From positions 73,286,593 to 73,350,592 of the forward strand of contig CM061227.1 in NCBI GenBank assembly GCA_030844895.1: a stretch of 64,000 nt of DNA, given 5' to 3'. The notes beneath the pieces are model-generated. The model made no database searches. It saw only the letters and a program-made list of their open reading frames with translations, and was not told the origin of the DNA. Each line of letters begins with the position of its first letter. The stretch's first letter is position 1. Positions 10,921 to 21,587 of this stretch are shown piece by piece. The stretch is from Ambrosia x helenae. Taxonomy: Eukaryota; Streptophyta; Magnoliopsida; Asterales; Asteraceae. Position numbers and translations under genes: made by a program.

Positions 10921-11005
10921 CACAACCACTGGTCTGGACCAAGTGGTTGTGTCTGGTGCCACCCACCTAAGCCACGCGGGTTCGAGTCCCGGCTGTGGCA
11001 CATTC
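10921..11005 (+). other. tRNA-like A/B-box module, forward within the E2 LTR
   Basis: TCTGGACCAAGTGGTTG (about 10933-10949) fits a relaxed A box and GGGTTCGAGTCCC (10978-10990) is a strong B box. Short T runs follow, as in pol III transcripts. The 3' LTR copy is at 35291-35375 and E4 has the counterpart at 32883-32965. Its orientation is opposite to the first module. Confidence 0.5.
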
Positions 11006-12514
11006 TTTTGCCCTATTTTTTTTCAAACAAATCAAATAAATTATATATAATACTTATAATTTTATAAATTCGTTTTAAATTATTAAAACTCTTTTATTAA
11101 TTCTACAAAAATTATTTTAAGTAAATCTGATGAAAAAGTTTCACTTACAATTTTTAGTTTTCAAAAATTTATTTATTTAATATATATAATAATTAAATCA
11201 AGTTTATTCTATTATATTTATAAAATTCCATTAAAATATCAAAACAAATTTATAAATTTCCACAAAAATTATTCTGAGTTTATATAATGATAAACTTTTC
11301 TGAAATGATTTTTATTTCAGAAAAATCATTTATTTAATATTTTTAATCAATTTTTGTTAGTTTTAATCATAATTAAATCATAATAAATCCAATTTTTAAT
11401 ATTTTTGCACCAAAATTTTATACAAATTATTTCTGAATATTTGGAACAGAAATATAATTTTTAAACTAATAATTCTTTAATTTTGGTATTTTTAAATATT
11501 AAAGTTAAATTCTGACAATTTGTAATAAATAGATTTAATATTCTATTTTAAAGAAAATAATTTTATAAAAATTATTTTTATACTTTAAATCATTATTGTG
11601 ACAATCTTAAATTCAAATTTTTGTAAAAAGATTTTTGTCTATTTATTTACTAAATTCTCTCAATTATCAAACATTTTTAATATTAATCAAACGAGCATTT
11701 ATCCCCAATTCGAAGCCCTAGAACATATACATTTGTAGACTAGATAGACTTAGACATATTTATTACCTTATTATAGGGTGATATTTGGCATTGTTTGGGC
11801 AACACACTATTCAATTATCAGGAAATATAATATTTTGCTAAGGTGAGTTTTACATAGCCCCTTTTCTATTTATCACCATTTTTGGGGTGAAACATGTTAC
11901 AACATCATTTATGCAATTCAATCATCAATGTGTCTATGTGTTTTTCTATGTTGCATTATGTCTTGAACATGACTAGGGTAAGCACAATTCTAGCATAAAC
12001 ATTGATCAACCGACGGTATACATTGATAGATCTATTGGACTGACAATCCCACCCGGATACGTGCCTCCTACAAAGGTAGCGTGGGTGTTTGTTACTGCAA
12101 TATAAACGAGTGAACCATGAGCGTATGGGATGTACCACAATACAACAGTCACAAGGGTTGATTATGCACTCGATTTACTTCTAGTATGTTTTTCACATAT
12201 GGACTAGATTTGCCATGACACATGAATTGCACAACAATTTTATTCGATTATCAAAACCTATGTAATTCTCACCAACGTTTGTTGACCCAAAATATTTTCA
12301 ACTTAACATGTTTCAGGTTCTACTTGCTTGAAGATTTGAATTAATGCTTGAAGATGTGTGCATAGTTTTATTCAATTTGATGTACGAATTCTTGTAGAAC
12401 AATTGTATGTAATTTATTTAAATCATATAATGAAATTTATTATTTACCATGAGCTACTGAACAATCATCAATACGTGACATCCCGATGTTTCCGCCATCG
12501 GTTGGGGTGTTACA

Positions 12515-12673
12515 GATTGGTATCAGAGCCATGGTTATAGGGAATTAGGTTATTAGAAAAATAATCTAGTCTATAACCATAGGATTTAACCATTACTTGC
12601 TTCTTTTACTTGCTATTCTCTATCTCCCTCCTACTTCTTATCTCTACTTTCATCCTTACAAGAAGGTTGCTCT
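12515..12673 (+). other. E2 primer site (tRNA-iMet) and start of leader
   Basis: TGGTATCAGAGCCA at 12518-12531 follows the LTR end by three bases. The leader runs to CCATC at 12674-12678, where E3 entered, and resumes at 29562. Confidence 0.9.
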
Positions 12674-12678
12674 CCATC

Positions 12679-14301
12679 TGTCACACCACGACAACGGCGG
12701 AAACACGTGGCGTGGACGCGAAAGAGAAACGTTTCATAGCCAAGATTAAACAAACACATAATTTAGAAAATAAACATTCATTAGACGGCGGAAAGTATTT
12801 TGTTTAGGTACATGTCCCAAAATGTATATTTTAACAAAATAAGGATTTTCAACTATTTCCTAACCCCATAGGAAATATTAGTAAATCCGTAACAAAAGTC
12901 TGTCTCGTCTTTATTTCGCCCGCCCTAGCCATTTCACGCCTTCACCTTCTTAGTTACCTGAAAGATATGTTAGGGAAAACGTCAATATATAAATATATTG
13001 GTGAGTTTCACAGGTTTTGACACACAAATAAATTAACATTCATTTGTAAATAAGTGCGCATAACGAAATAAGAAATGTGCTACATATAACATTAGGGTAG
13101 CTAGTCCTAATACCGATGGAACCCCATGAGCCCATAACCAAAACCAGACTACTTTACATTGCCCCGCAAGTTGTTTACATGGTAACAACTAATTTAGAAT
13201 ATCGTCGCACCCCGTGGTCCTTCCGTGTTGATCGCTAATCAACCGGGGTGGGTCTCGTCAAGAACCAATAGTACTATTCCCATATTCTATGGCTACATCA
13301 CTTTGTATAAATGGTTACGGTTAACTGCGGAGACTTCACGTCCCATGTGACTTTACCGTTACCCATGTGCCCATCTTATGTACCATTTCATACTTTCACA
13401 TGTTATCGCACATTTAATACTTTCTTACTGACATATCTTTCCCCCGAGTTTAAAAACATTAAAACAGAAAAGGGGCCGTGAAAACTCACCTCAAGCATGT
13501 CACGAAATCAGAAAATAGTCTTTGCCAAGTCCAATGTGAGACTACCTACATGTGTCCTAATTTAATAAGGCACTGGTCTCAGAGTGTGTGTCTTACTGGC
13601 AAGTTGTCTTTCCCCAACTCCCGACACCACGTTTACATATTCGGTTTAATTAGGAATATACCCTAGTCTTAGGTCCGTTGGTGATGATTTATCCCGTTAC
13701 AAGTTTCACTTAACTTATATTATAACCGTTGCTATTAATTTCCAAGTTAGTTGGTTTCGTCATCGCGAACCCCGATCATTGCCCGTTTTCCTTACACGTC
13801 ATGATCATTAAACATATTTATCGATATGTATTTACTAACTTGTATTGATATTTCGTTATGTCTTCCGACTCGACTCACTTTTATTATATATTTATTTCCC
13901 CATAAAAATAAATATACAAAGATCTTGTCGAACGAGATTTATTTTATGTTAAGTATTTATTTTTCATATAAGTATACATATACTTATAATAACATACTTA
14001 ACTTATTTTATTTCTTACAAATTCTCCCATTTTACTTCCAACACTTAGGAAAGTGTTTATGTATATTTTTCACCCTTAATAATCCTTACATATATTTTGT
14101 TCACAAAATATATACATATTTTCTTACTTAGAATAGTTAAATCGTAATCGCCGCAATAACGTATACTCGTATCTTGTAGGAAGTTATACTCGTATACTTA
14201 TCCGTCTGATTTACGCTTTTGTTCGATTTATGCTTTGTTCGTTTTACACGTAGTCCGATAGCTCGCCGCATTGACATACGTCCGCTTTCCCGATTTCTTA
14301 A

Positions 14302-14342
<41 letters not shown>

Positions 14343-16304
14343 TTTGTAGGAAATCATACTACTTGCCGGTTTACACATTTTCCTACTTTCGAATATATAT
14401 ATTAACTTGGATGTTTTATTCCTAAAAATTCTTACAACACTTTTACATCCCCATAAATGTAAAAATGTTTTTTTTTTTATATAAAACATCACAAGTTGTT
14501 TACATTACCATTTTTCTTACAAAAATATTAGTGTTTATATTTTCCGACACTTATGGTAAATTTATATTTTTATAAAATACTTTTTATAAAAATATCATTC
14601 TTACAAAATAAATATTTGTGTAAGTTTCCTTACTTTTACAAAAACAACCCTTTTAAAATATAACTTTTCATTCTCAACCTTTTACTTTCTAAAGTTACAT
14701 TTTTCAACATAAAGTTTTCAAAATCACATTTTACACCCATGGACTTTCCAAATTTATTTTTCAAACCTCTAACTTTACAAAAGTTATATATTATTCCCAA
14801 GACTTATAAAAATGACAATTTCTATGACGACCAGTAAACTTGAACGTGTCAAAATTTACAATAAGTGTTCTTTTCACTATCCAACACTTTTATTAGTCTC
14901 ATATGGTCATTTTAAGTCTACTAACATGTTTGATTTAAGTCTTGGAGTCCATTTGTTCATACTTGTATTTTTAAAGTCTACAACTTTATTTTTGTGATTT
15001 TAGCTTCATTACATTTTGTTGCAAATATTTCATGTTCAAATGGTTCCATTAGTCATAATATGATGATCAAAACCATTTTTAGGTGTATTAGGTGTTACTT
15101 TATGTTTTTCATCCAAAACAACTTCTAAAAAAATAAAAATACTAGAACATACAATATTTTTGTAACAAAATAACATCACCAACCACCCTAAAACTCATGT
15201 TTATGACCATCTTTGTAAACGTTTCATTTCATTGTTAGAAAACACACAAAACCTTGTTTAAAAACTTTGGTTAAAAGCACCCCAAAAACAACTTGCAAGT
15301 CAAGCATATAAATAAATAAAACTTGAACAAGATAAGTTTTAAGAAACTTACTACTAGCACAAGGCTAGGGAAGTCACAAAAACACTTGATTATGAAGGAG
15401 TTTTAGTGTGTCTTCCAAGGGTTAAGCTCCTAGCACTTGTACACACTTGATTTAGGGTAGGAATGAAGTGATTTTTGTGTGTTATTTGCTTGAAAATGGA
15501 AGTGGGGGTGGGGTTTAAAGGTCTCGGCAGCAGCAAATCAGATTTTTTTAGAGGTTTGGACTTGGTTTTGTGATGATAAGAATGAGTATTTAATGGTTTA
15601 TAAAGTGTATTTTAGGATTATAAAACTAAAATATCTTAAGCATGCTTTATCCTCCTCATGATGTCCCTCACTTTAGCCAACATTAGGGTGGCTATGGAGG
15701 CTTCCATGGCTGGCCAAAAAGGCCTTGTGGGTCCCACATTATGTTCAAAAATATCTTGCAATTATTTAGTTAGTTTCGAATCGGTTCGGTTAGGGTTTTT
15801 TCGGGTTTTTACGCGTTCTTATTACGAGCTATTCTGGACATATAATTAACTTCCAGTTACCCTTAAACATAGCCTAGTTTAAGTATTGGTAAGTTATTTA
15901 GGCTCTTACCGGGTGAAATTATATATTTTACGCGCATCGGGTGCGATACGCGAACTTTATTCGCTACCGGGAGATTTTAATTTGGAGTTTCCATATATAG
16001 TTTTGGGGTTCCAAAACACTTTATATTTCATAAAAATACCCTTTATTTTATATCCTGGGCTTTCGGGATCGTTTTCGGTTATTTAATTATTGCCGGGTAA
16101 TCACCAACGTCCGTTTCGGACTAGTTTATTCTTATGCGATTCCGTCGCATTTCTAATTAAACTAAGGCATTCCTATGCCATCTATTGGAGTCCGCTATTT
16201 TCCGAATACTCAATTATAATTAATTGATATTAATTCTTGCTTAGAACGGTTAATTACATGTATTAATTACGTACGGATTTACCTTAATTTTGCCGAACGT
16301 CACA
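12679..16304 (-). mobile_element. E3 3' LTR (3626 bp)
   Basis: Matches the 5' LTR at 25955-29556 almost base for base. The length difference comes mainly from a (TA)n run and small indels. At about 3.6 kb it is long for this group. No coding capacity is supportable; the small ORFs in it are chance frames. Confidence 0.9.
14304..14340. repeat. (TA)n microsatellite in the E3 3' LTR
   Basis: About 37 bases of TA repeat here against about 23 bases at 27572-27594 in the 5' LTR. The LTRs were identical at insertion, so this is slippage after integration. Confidence 0.85.
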
Positions 16305-17977
16305 TTCTCCCCCTGTTTATGGAGTTTCGTCCGCGAAACTCGACGTGATCCCTTCTTTCGAGGATTTTTCTTAAACAAGGCGGGATACTTCTGCTTCATT
16401 TGATCTTCCCTTTCCCATGTGAACTCCGGTCCACGATTTGCGTTCCAACGGACCTTCACCAACTTGATTCTGCTACGCCTAAGCTTTTGAACTTTCCAGT
16501 CCGTTACTTCTATCGGTTCTTCGATAAAATGAAGCTTATCGTCAACATGAATCTCACCAGCAGGAATGATCAAAGTTTCATCCGAGAGACACTTTTTCAG
16601 ATTAGATACATGGAAGGTATCATGGACTCCACTAAGCTCTTCAGGCAACTTGAGCTTATAAGCAACGGGACCAATCCTAGCCAAGATTTCGAAAGTACCA
16701 ACATATCTAGGATTCAACTTCCCATGCTTTCCAAAACGAACTACACCCTTCCAGGGTGAAACCTTCAACAGGACCTTATCACCGACTTCAAATTCTAGAG
16801 GCTTACGCCTATTATTCGCATAGCTTTTCTGTCGGTCGCGAGCCGCTTTCAAACGATCTTTTATCTGAAAGATCTTGTCAGTCGTCTCTTGAATAATTTC
16901 TGGTCTGGTTAATTGCTTATCACCAACCTCTGCCCAACACAATGGAGATCTACACTTTCGGCCATGCAGAGCTTCGAACGGAGCAGCTTGAATACTTGAA
17001 TGATAACTATTATTATATGAGAATTCAACCAGAGGCAAATGTGAATCCCAGTTACCACCAAAATCAACTGCACAGGCTCGCAACATGTCCTCCGATGTCT
17101 GAATAGTCCTTTCACTTTGACCATCAGTTTGAGGGTGATATGCTGTACTCATATCTAAGCGAGTACCCAGAGCATGTTGCAATGTTCTCCAAAATCTTGA
17201 AGTGAATCGGCTATCTCGATCCGAAATAATAGATATAGGCACTCCGTGCCTAGATACCACTTCTTTGATGTACAAACGAGCCAATTTTTCCATTCTGTCG
17301 GTTTCACGAATGGGCAAGAAATGAGCAGATTTCGTTAAACGATCAACGATTACCCAAATAGTGTCGTGACCACTAGATGTTTTGGGCAACTTTGTAATAA
17401 AATCCATAGAAATCTGCTCCCATTTCCATTCAGGAATTTCAGGTTGTCGGAGCAGTCCAGACGGTTTTTGATACTCGGCTTTTACTTTCGAACATGTCAA
17501 ACAACGAGCCACATAAGCCGCAATGTCTCGTTTGAAGTATGGCCACCAATAAAATTCTTTTAGATCTTTGAACATTTTATCAGTGCCAGGATGAATCGAA
17601 TACCTTGACTTGTGAGCTTCGTCCAAAACTAGCTTACGCAGGCCACCATACAGAGGTACCCATACTCGATCCATAAAATACAAAGTTCCATCCGTCTTAG
17701 ACACCAACGAATCAACCATACCACGAAGATTTTCCTTCTTCATGTTTTTAGGTTTTAGCGCGTTACTTTGGGCTTCACGGATGCAATCGGTCAAATTGGT
17801 ATGGATCGTCAAGCCCAATGCATGAACACGTAACAGCTTGGCCCTTTCTTTCCGACTTAAGGCATCCGCTACAACGTTTGCTTTTCCAGGATGGTACTTG
17901 ATTTCACAATCATAATCATTTAACAATTCCACCCAACGTCTTTGCCTCATGTTCAGCTCTTTTTGATCAAAGATATG
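16250..17977 (-). pseudogene. pol: E3 integrase with chromodomain
   Basis: Integrase inserts the element cDNA into the host genome. From the ATG at 17950 the segment has the end of RNase H, an HHCC zinc region (H113/H120, C150/C153), and a catalytic triad at about D183, D244 and E280 (D,D-35-E, with SMDFITKLP, IISDRDSRF and HPQTDGQSE around them). A GKLNPRYVG block follows, and then a chromodomain-like tail at about residues 475-526 (FIEEPIEV...KVRWNANRGPEFTWERE). Chromodomain integrases steer elements such as Tekay to heterochromatin. Reading continues through the purine tract into the LTR and stops at 16250. It joins the upstream frame but for a TAG after HKSL, where the E6 homologue has Gln. 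Confidence 0.85.
16305..16319 (-). other. E3 polypurine tract
   Basis: The minus strand reads AACAGGGGGAGAA directly before the LTR start TGTGACGTTCGG. It primes plus-strand synthesis. Here it is also translated as part of the pol frame. Confidence 0.85.
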
Positions 17978-18325
17978 CTACAAAGACTTATGATCAGTGA
18001 AAATTGTGCATTTGGTACCATAGAGATAATGCCTCCAAATTTTTAGTGCAAAAACCACGGCACCAAGTTCCAGATCATGTGTCGTGTAATTTTTCTCATG
18101 CACTTTCAACTGTCTGGAAGCATATGCGATTACTTTATCACGTTGCATTAACACACAGCCCAAACCTTGATGCGAAGCATCACAGTATACCACGAAATCT
18201 TCTGTACCTTCAGGTAGAGAAAGAATAGGAGCATCACACAACTTTTGCTTCAACAATTGAAAAGCTGACTCCTGTTTATCGGTCCATTCAAACTTCTTGT
18301 CTTTTTGGGTTAACATTGTCAACGA
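17978..18325 (-). pseudogene. pol: E3 RNase H segment
   Basis: RNase H removes the RNA strand during reverse transcription. DFVVYCDASHQGLGCVLMQ gives the first catalytic Asp; HDLELGAVVFALKIWRHYL and FTDHKSL carry the other acidic sites. It is in the same frame as reverse transcriptase but cut off by a stop just upstream (after FSKIA) and a TAG at its end. The first stop is where the E1 homologue has Gln (AQTP). Confidence 0.85.
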
Positions 18326-19261
18326 TTATGCTATCTTAGAAAAATTCTCAATGAATCTTCTATAATAACCCGCAAGACCAAGAAATTGACGCACCTCGGT
18401 AGGGGTCTTTGGTGCTTCCCAATTTTTAATCGCTTCAACTTTTGCAGGATCGACATGTATACCCCTCTCATTAACAACATGGCCCAAAAAGTGGACTTCT
18501 CGAATCCAAAAGTCACACTTAGAGAATTTGGCATACAACTTTTCATTCCGCAAGAGCTCGAGAATTAACATTAGGTGATTTTCATGCTCCTTTTTGGTTC
18601 GCGAATAAATAAGAATATCATCAATGAACACGATCACGAATTTGTCCAAGTAAGATTTGCACACCCGGTTCATCAAATCCATGAAGACAGCAGGAGCGTT
18701 CGTTAGTCCAAAAGGCATGACAAGAAACTCATAGTGACCGTAGCGAGTTCGGAATGCAGTCTTCGGTACATCTTCTTCCTGAATACGCAACTGATGATAC
18801 CCGGACCTTAGGTCAATTTTCGAATAATAACTAGAACCTTGAAGTTGGTTGAACAAATCATCGATTCTAGGCAAGGGATAACGATTCTTGATGGTAAGTT
18901 TGTTCAACTCACGATAGTCGATACACATGCAAAACGTACCATCTTTCTTTTTAACGAACAAGACCGGCGCTCCCCAAGGTGAGAAGCTTGGTCGAATGAA
19001 ACCTTTGTCCAACAATTCTTGCAACTGGTTGGACAATTCTTGCATTTCGTAGGGAGCTAATCGATATGGCGATCGTGCCACAGGAGCAGCTCCAGGAATA
19101 AGATCAATACGAAACTCGACTTGTCGGGGAGGCGGCAATCCCGGCAAATCTTCAGGGAAAACTTCAGGAAAATCCCTTACCACGGGAATATCTTCGAGCT
19201 TACGCTCTTTGGACTTCTTATCAACAACATGCACTAAGAATGCATAACAGCCTTTCCGCAA
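18326..19261 (-). pseudogene. pol: E3 reverse transcriptase (Ty3/gypsy type)
   Basis: This 311-residue open segment starts after the protease linker (LEDIPVVRDFPEVFPEDLPGL) and covers fingers and palm. CIDYRELNKLTIKNRYPLP, YSKIDLRSGYHQ with the first catalytic Asp (about residue 150), and FIDDILIYS (Asp about 214-215) are all present. The palm looks intact. It is separated from the protease by two in-frame stops (TGA near 19355, TAG near 19270) in the same frame, so the damage is by point mutation. The sequence groups with chromovirus Tekay-like enzymes. Confidence 0.9.
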
Positions 19262-19354
19262 GCACTTCTAGGCTTTCATACAAGTAATGTTTCGCAAAGG
19301 CGTTCCACGCCTTTCCCCTTGAATAGAGAGAACTTCATCGTTCAGCAGAGGGAT

Positions 19355-19700
19355 TCAAATTAACTTTTCGTCGCATACCATGACTGCACGGTTTGTTGAC
19401 AACCAATCCATACCAATAACGACGTCAAAACTACCCAAGACGACCGGTAAAAGATCAATACTAAACTCATGCCCACAAAGACCCAATTTACAATCTTTCG
19501 CTACTTCATCCGTTTCTATAGTTTTACCATTGGCCAATTCTATGGAGTAAGGTGTCTCTAGTTTACTAGTCTTTAAACCAAGAGTGCGTTTAAAATCAAT
19601 AGACACAAAACTAAAATCGGCTCCGGTATCGAATAGAATAGAAGCATAATGATTGTTAAGGAGAAACGTACCGGTGACAACATTGGGATCCTGACGTGCT
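19355..19700 (-). pseudogene. pol: E3 aspartic protease
   Basis: Cuts the gag-pol polyprotein. The active-site motif LFDTGAD lies about 30 residues after the second zinc knuckle (catalytic Asp codon near 19630), and VVIGMDWLS near the C-terminal end is typical of gypsy proteases. The frame is open from gag and ends in TGA at 19355, where the E1 homologue continues with Arg (IIRIPP). Confidence 0.8.
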
Positions 19701-20940
19701 TCACCGGCACCTATAACAAAGCCTCTTCCTTGGGCTTGATTTCTAAGCTTTGGACAATTCTTCCTCCAATGGTCAGTGGATCCACATTCATAGCACGGGC
19801 GCTTGTCACTAGGAACCACAGGCGTTCCGGTATAGCATTTCTCACCACTATGACCCACCCTTTTGCACTTCCAGCAAACAGTTTGGTTTCCACCACCATT
19901 ACCTTGTGAATTTTGTCTTTTACCACCATTTTGAGTAGTGGCAACAAAACCTTTACCTTTTCGATTAGACCCAGATTTGTTACCAGAGGAGTTGTGATTC
20001 TTGTTTCCCGAAAACTTTCTTTTACGACCAGAAGACTGACCTTCAACCGTAGTATTCTTAATTTCAGAAACTTTTACATCAGAAACATTACCACCTGTAG
20101 CCTTTTTCGACAACGTGCCGATACGGATAGCATCCTCTGTCAGGCTAAGAGCAAGATCAATTGCATCACGCATAGTAACAGGCTTTGAGGAAGCGACCAT
20201 GCCACGAATTTGAGGGCCAAACCATAAAGATACCTCTCAATTTTCTTCGACTCGGGAGTGACAAGGCGGGGTACCAAACGAGAAAGATCATGGAATCGGG
20301 AGGTATAGGTAGCAACATCCGCCCCGATCATGGAAAGGTTCCAGAATTCGGTTTCCAATTTTTGAATTTCGCTAGCTGGACAGTACTCCTTAATCATTAG
20401 TTCCTTCAAATCAGGCCATGAAAGAGCATAGGCTGCTTCATCGCCCATGGATTGCACTTGACTGTTCCACCAAGACAGTGCGTTGTCCAGAAAAAGGTTT
20501 GTAGCATACATGACTTTTTGCTCATCAGTACACTTGCTGATACGAATCACAGCTTCGGTTTTCTCAAACCATTTCAGAAGGCCAACGGATCCTTCAGTGT
20601 CGTTGAAGTTGATTGGCTTGCAATCCATGAACATTTTGAATGTACAGGAAGGAACAGGATTGCCAGATTCTGCAACATTACACAATAATGCCATCACAAG
20701 ATAAGTCAATTTGGGACGTAACCCAACATATACGACATATCAATGATATATACCTGACGTGGATCTTTCGCGAGTATTGTCGCCTCGACTACCAGTTCCG
20801 CCAGAGCCCCCGCTTTGAACGGTGCGGTTGGCCTCGAATTGGGCCAGGGCGGCAGCAATTTTGTCAGCAATTAGTTGGTCTAGTTGTGCCTGAGAAGTAG
20901 GCAATGGGTCTTGCGTTGTTTGTCTTGTCGTAGGCGGCAT
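19701..20940 (-). pseudogene. gag: E3 gag with an 84-base intron-like segment
   Basis: The ATG at 20940 (MPPTTRQ) opens an N-terminal helix. An in-frame TGA at 20740-20742 would end it after about 66 residues, but this TGA lies inside an 84-base GTATAT...TTGCAG segment (20670-20753). Removing the segment keeps the frame and leads into the capsid part (MDCKPINFNDTEGSVGLL, ALSWWNSQVQ, LKELMIKEYCP). A lost C near 20200 shifts the frame before MVASSKPVTMRDAID. Two C-x2-C-x4-H-x4-C knuckles follow (CWKCKRVGHSGEKC, CYECGSTDHWRKNC), separated by a Gly/Lys/Asn-rich linker. Confidence 0.8.
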
Positions 20941-21126
20941 TTTATACTTCAATATCAAATATCAAAGAATAATTAGACATATATTTAACCAATATTGTCA
21001 TGCACGTCATACTCATACAATAAACTCCTACAAGATTCGTAACTCATCACCAAATAATCATCACATCAGAATATGAGAATCACATGGCAAGGATAAATAA
21101 TAGCTGTAATTAGAGATGGTCAAAAA

Positions 21127-21400
21127 AAACCGGTTTTTCAACCCGGCCCGAAAAAAAAACCGGTAAACCGGTTTAACAAAAACCGGTTTTTTTTTTAAAA
21201 CCGGTCCCAACCCGACCCCAAAGCCCGGTTTTGTATAGGTTTTGGTTTCTGGATCCTAGACTGGTTTGAAAACCGGTTTGAATGGAAAACCGGTTTGGAA
21301 CCCGGTTTGAAAACCGGTTTGAATGCCAAACCGGTTTGAAAACCGGTTTTTGTAAAACCCGAAAAAAAAACCGGTTTGAAACCCGGTTTTTGAACGTTAA
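21127..21400. repeat. Subterminal AACCGGTT repeats of E5, left end
   Basis: Many copies of the palindromic core AAACCGGTTT, or halves such as AACCCGGTTT, are packed here. A second array fills about 23955-24175 near the right end. hAT transposases bind short subterminal repeats, so these are the likely binding sites. The density at both ends and absence from the gene body support this. Confidence 0.8.
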
Positions 21401-21479
21401 AAAACAGCTATATAGCCGTTGGGAGCCAAAAACTAGCCGTTTTTTGGTTTTTTTTGGGGATTTTTGACCCACAATCATA

Positions 21480-21487
21480 CTATAAAT
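21480..21487 (+). promoter_or_regulatory. TATA box of the hAT transposase gene
   Basis: TATAAATA stands about 100 bases upstream of the ATG at 21588, directly downstream of the subterminal array. Binding of transposase to that array could also repress this promoter; that is inference. Confidence 0.6.
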
Positions 21488-21587
21488 ACCCCTTAATGTT
21501 TAGGATCAATCACACCATCAAAAACACTCTCTAATCTTGCATTCTTCATCTACTTTCTCACAAATTAATCTCTACTTTCTAAGAAAA

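Larger units (their letters stand above)
10074..12514 (+). mobile_element. E2 5' LTR (2441 bp)
   Basis: TGTAACATTTCGCG...GGTTGGGGTGTTACA, next to the primer site at 12518. Compared with the 3' LTR it is about 650 bases shorter, because the 3' copy has an internal tandem duplication. From about 11030 to 11700 it is strongly AT-rich. It carries two tRNA-like modules and a W-box palindrome, listed separately. Confidence 0.9.

Noticed and set aside
13826..14492. Small hydrophobic ORFs in the E3 LTRs (also at 27135-27746)
   Set aside because: They lie in AT-rich LTR DNA over a TA microsatellite and differ between the two LTRs; chance frames.
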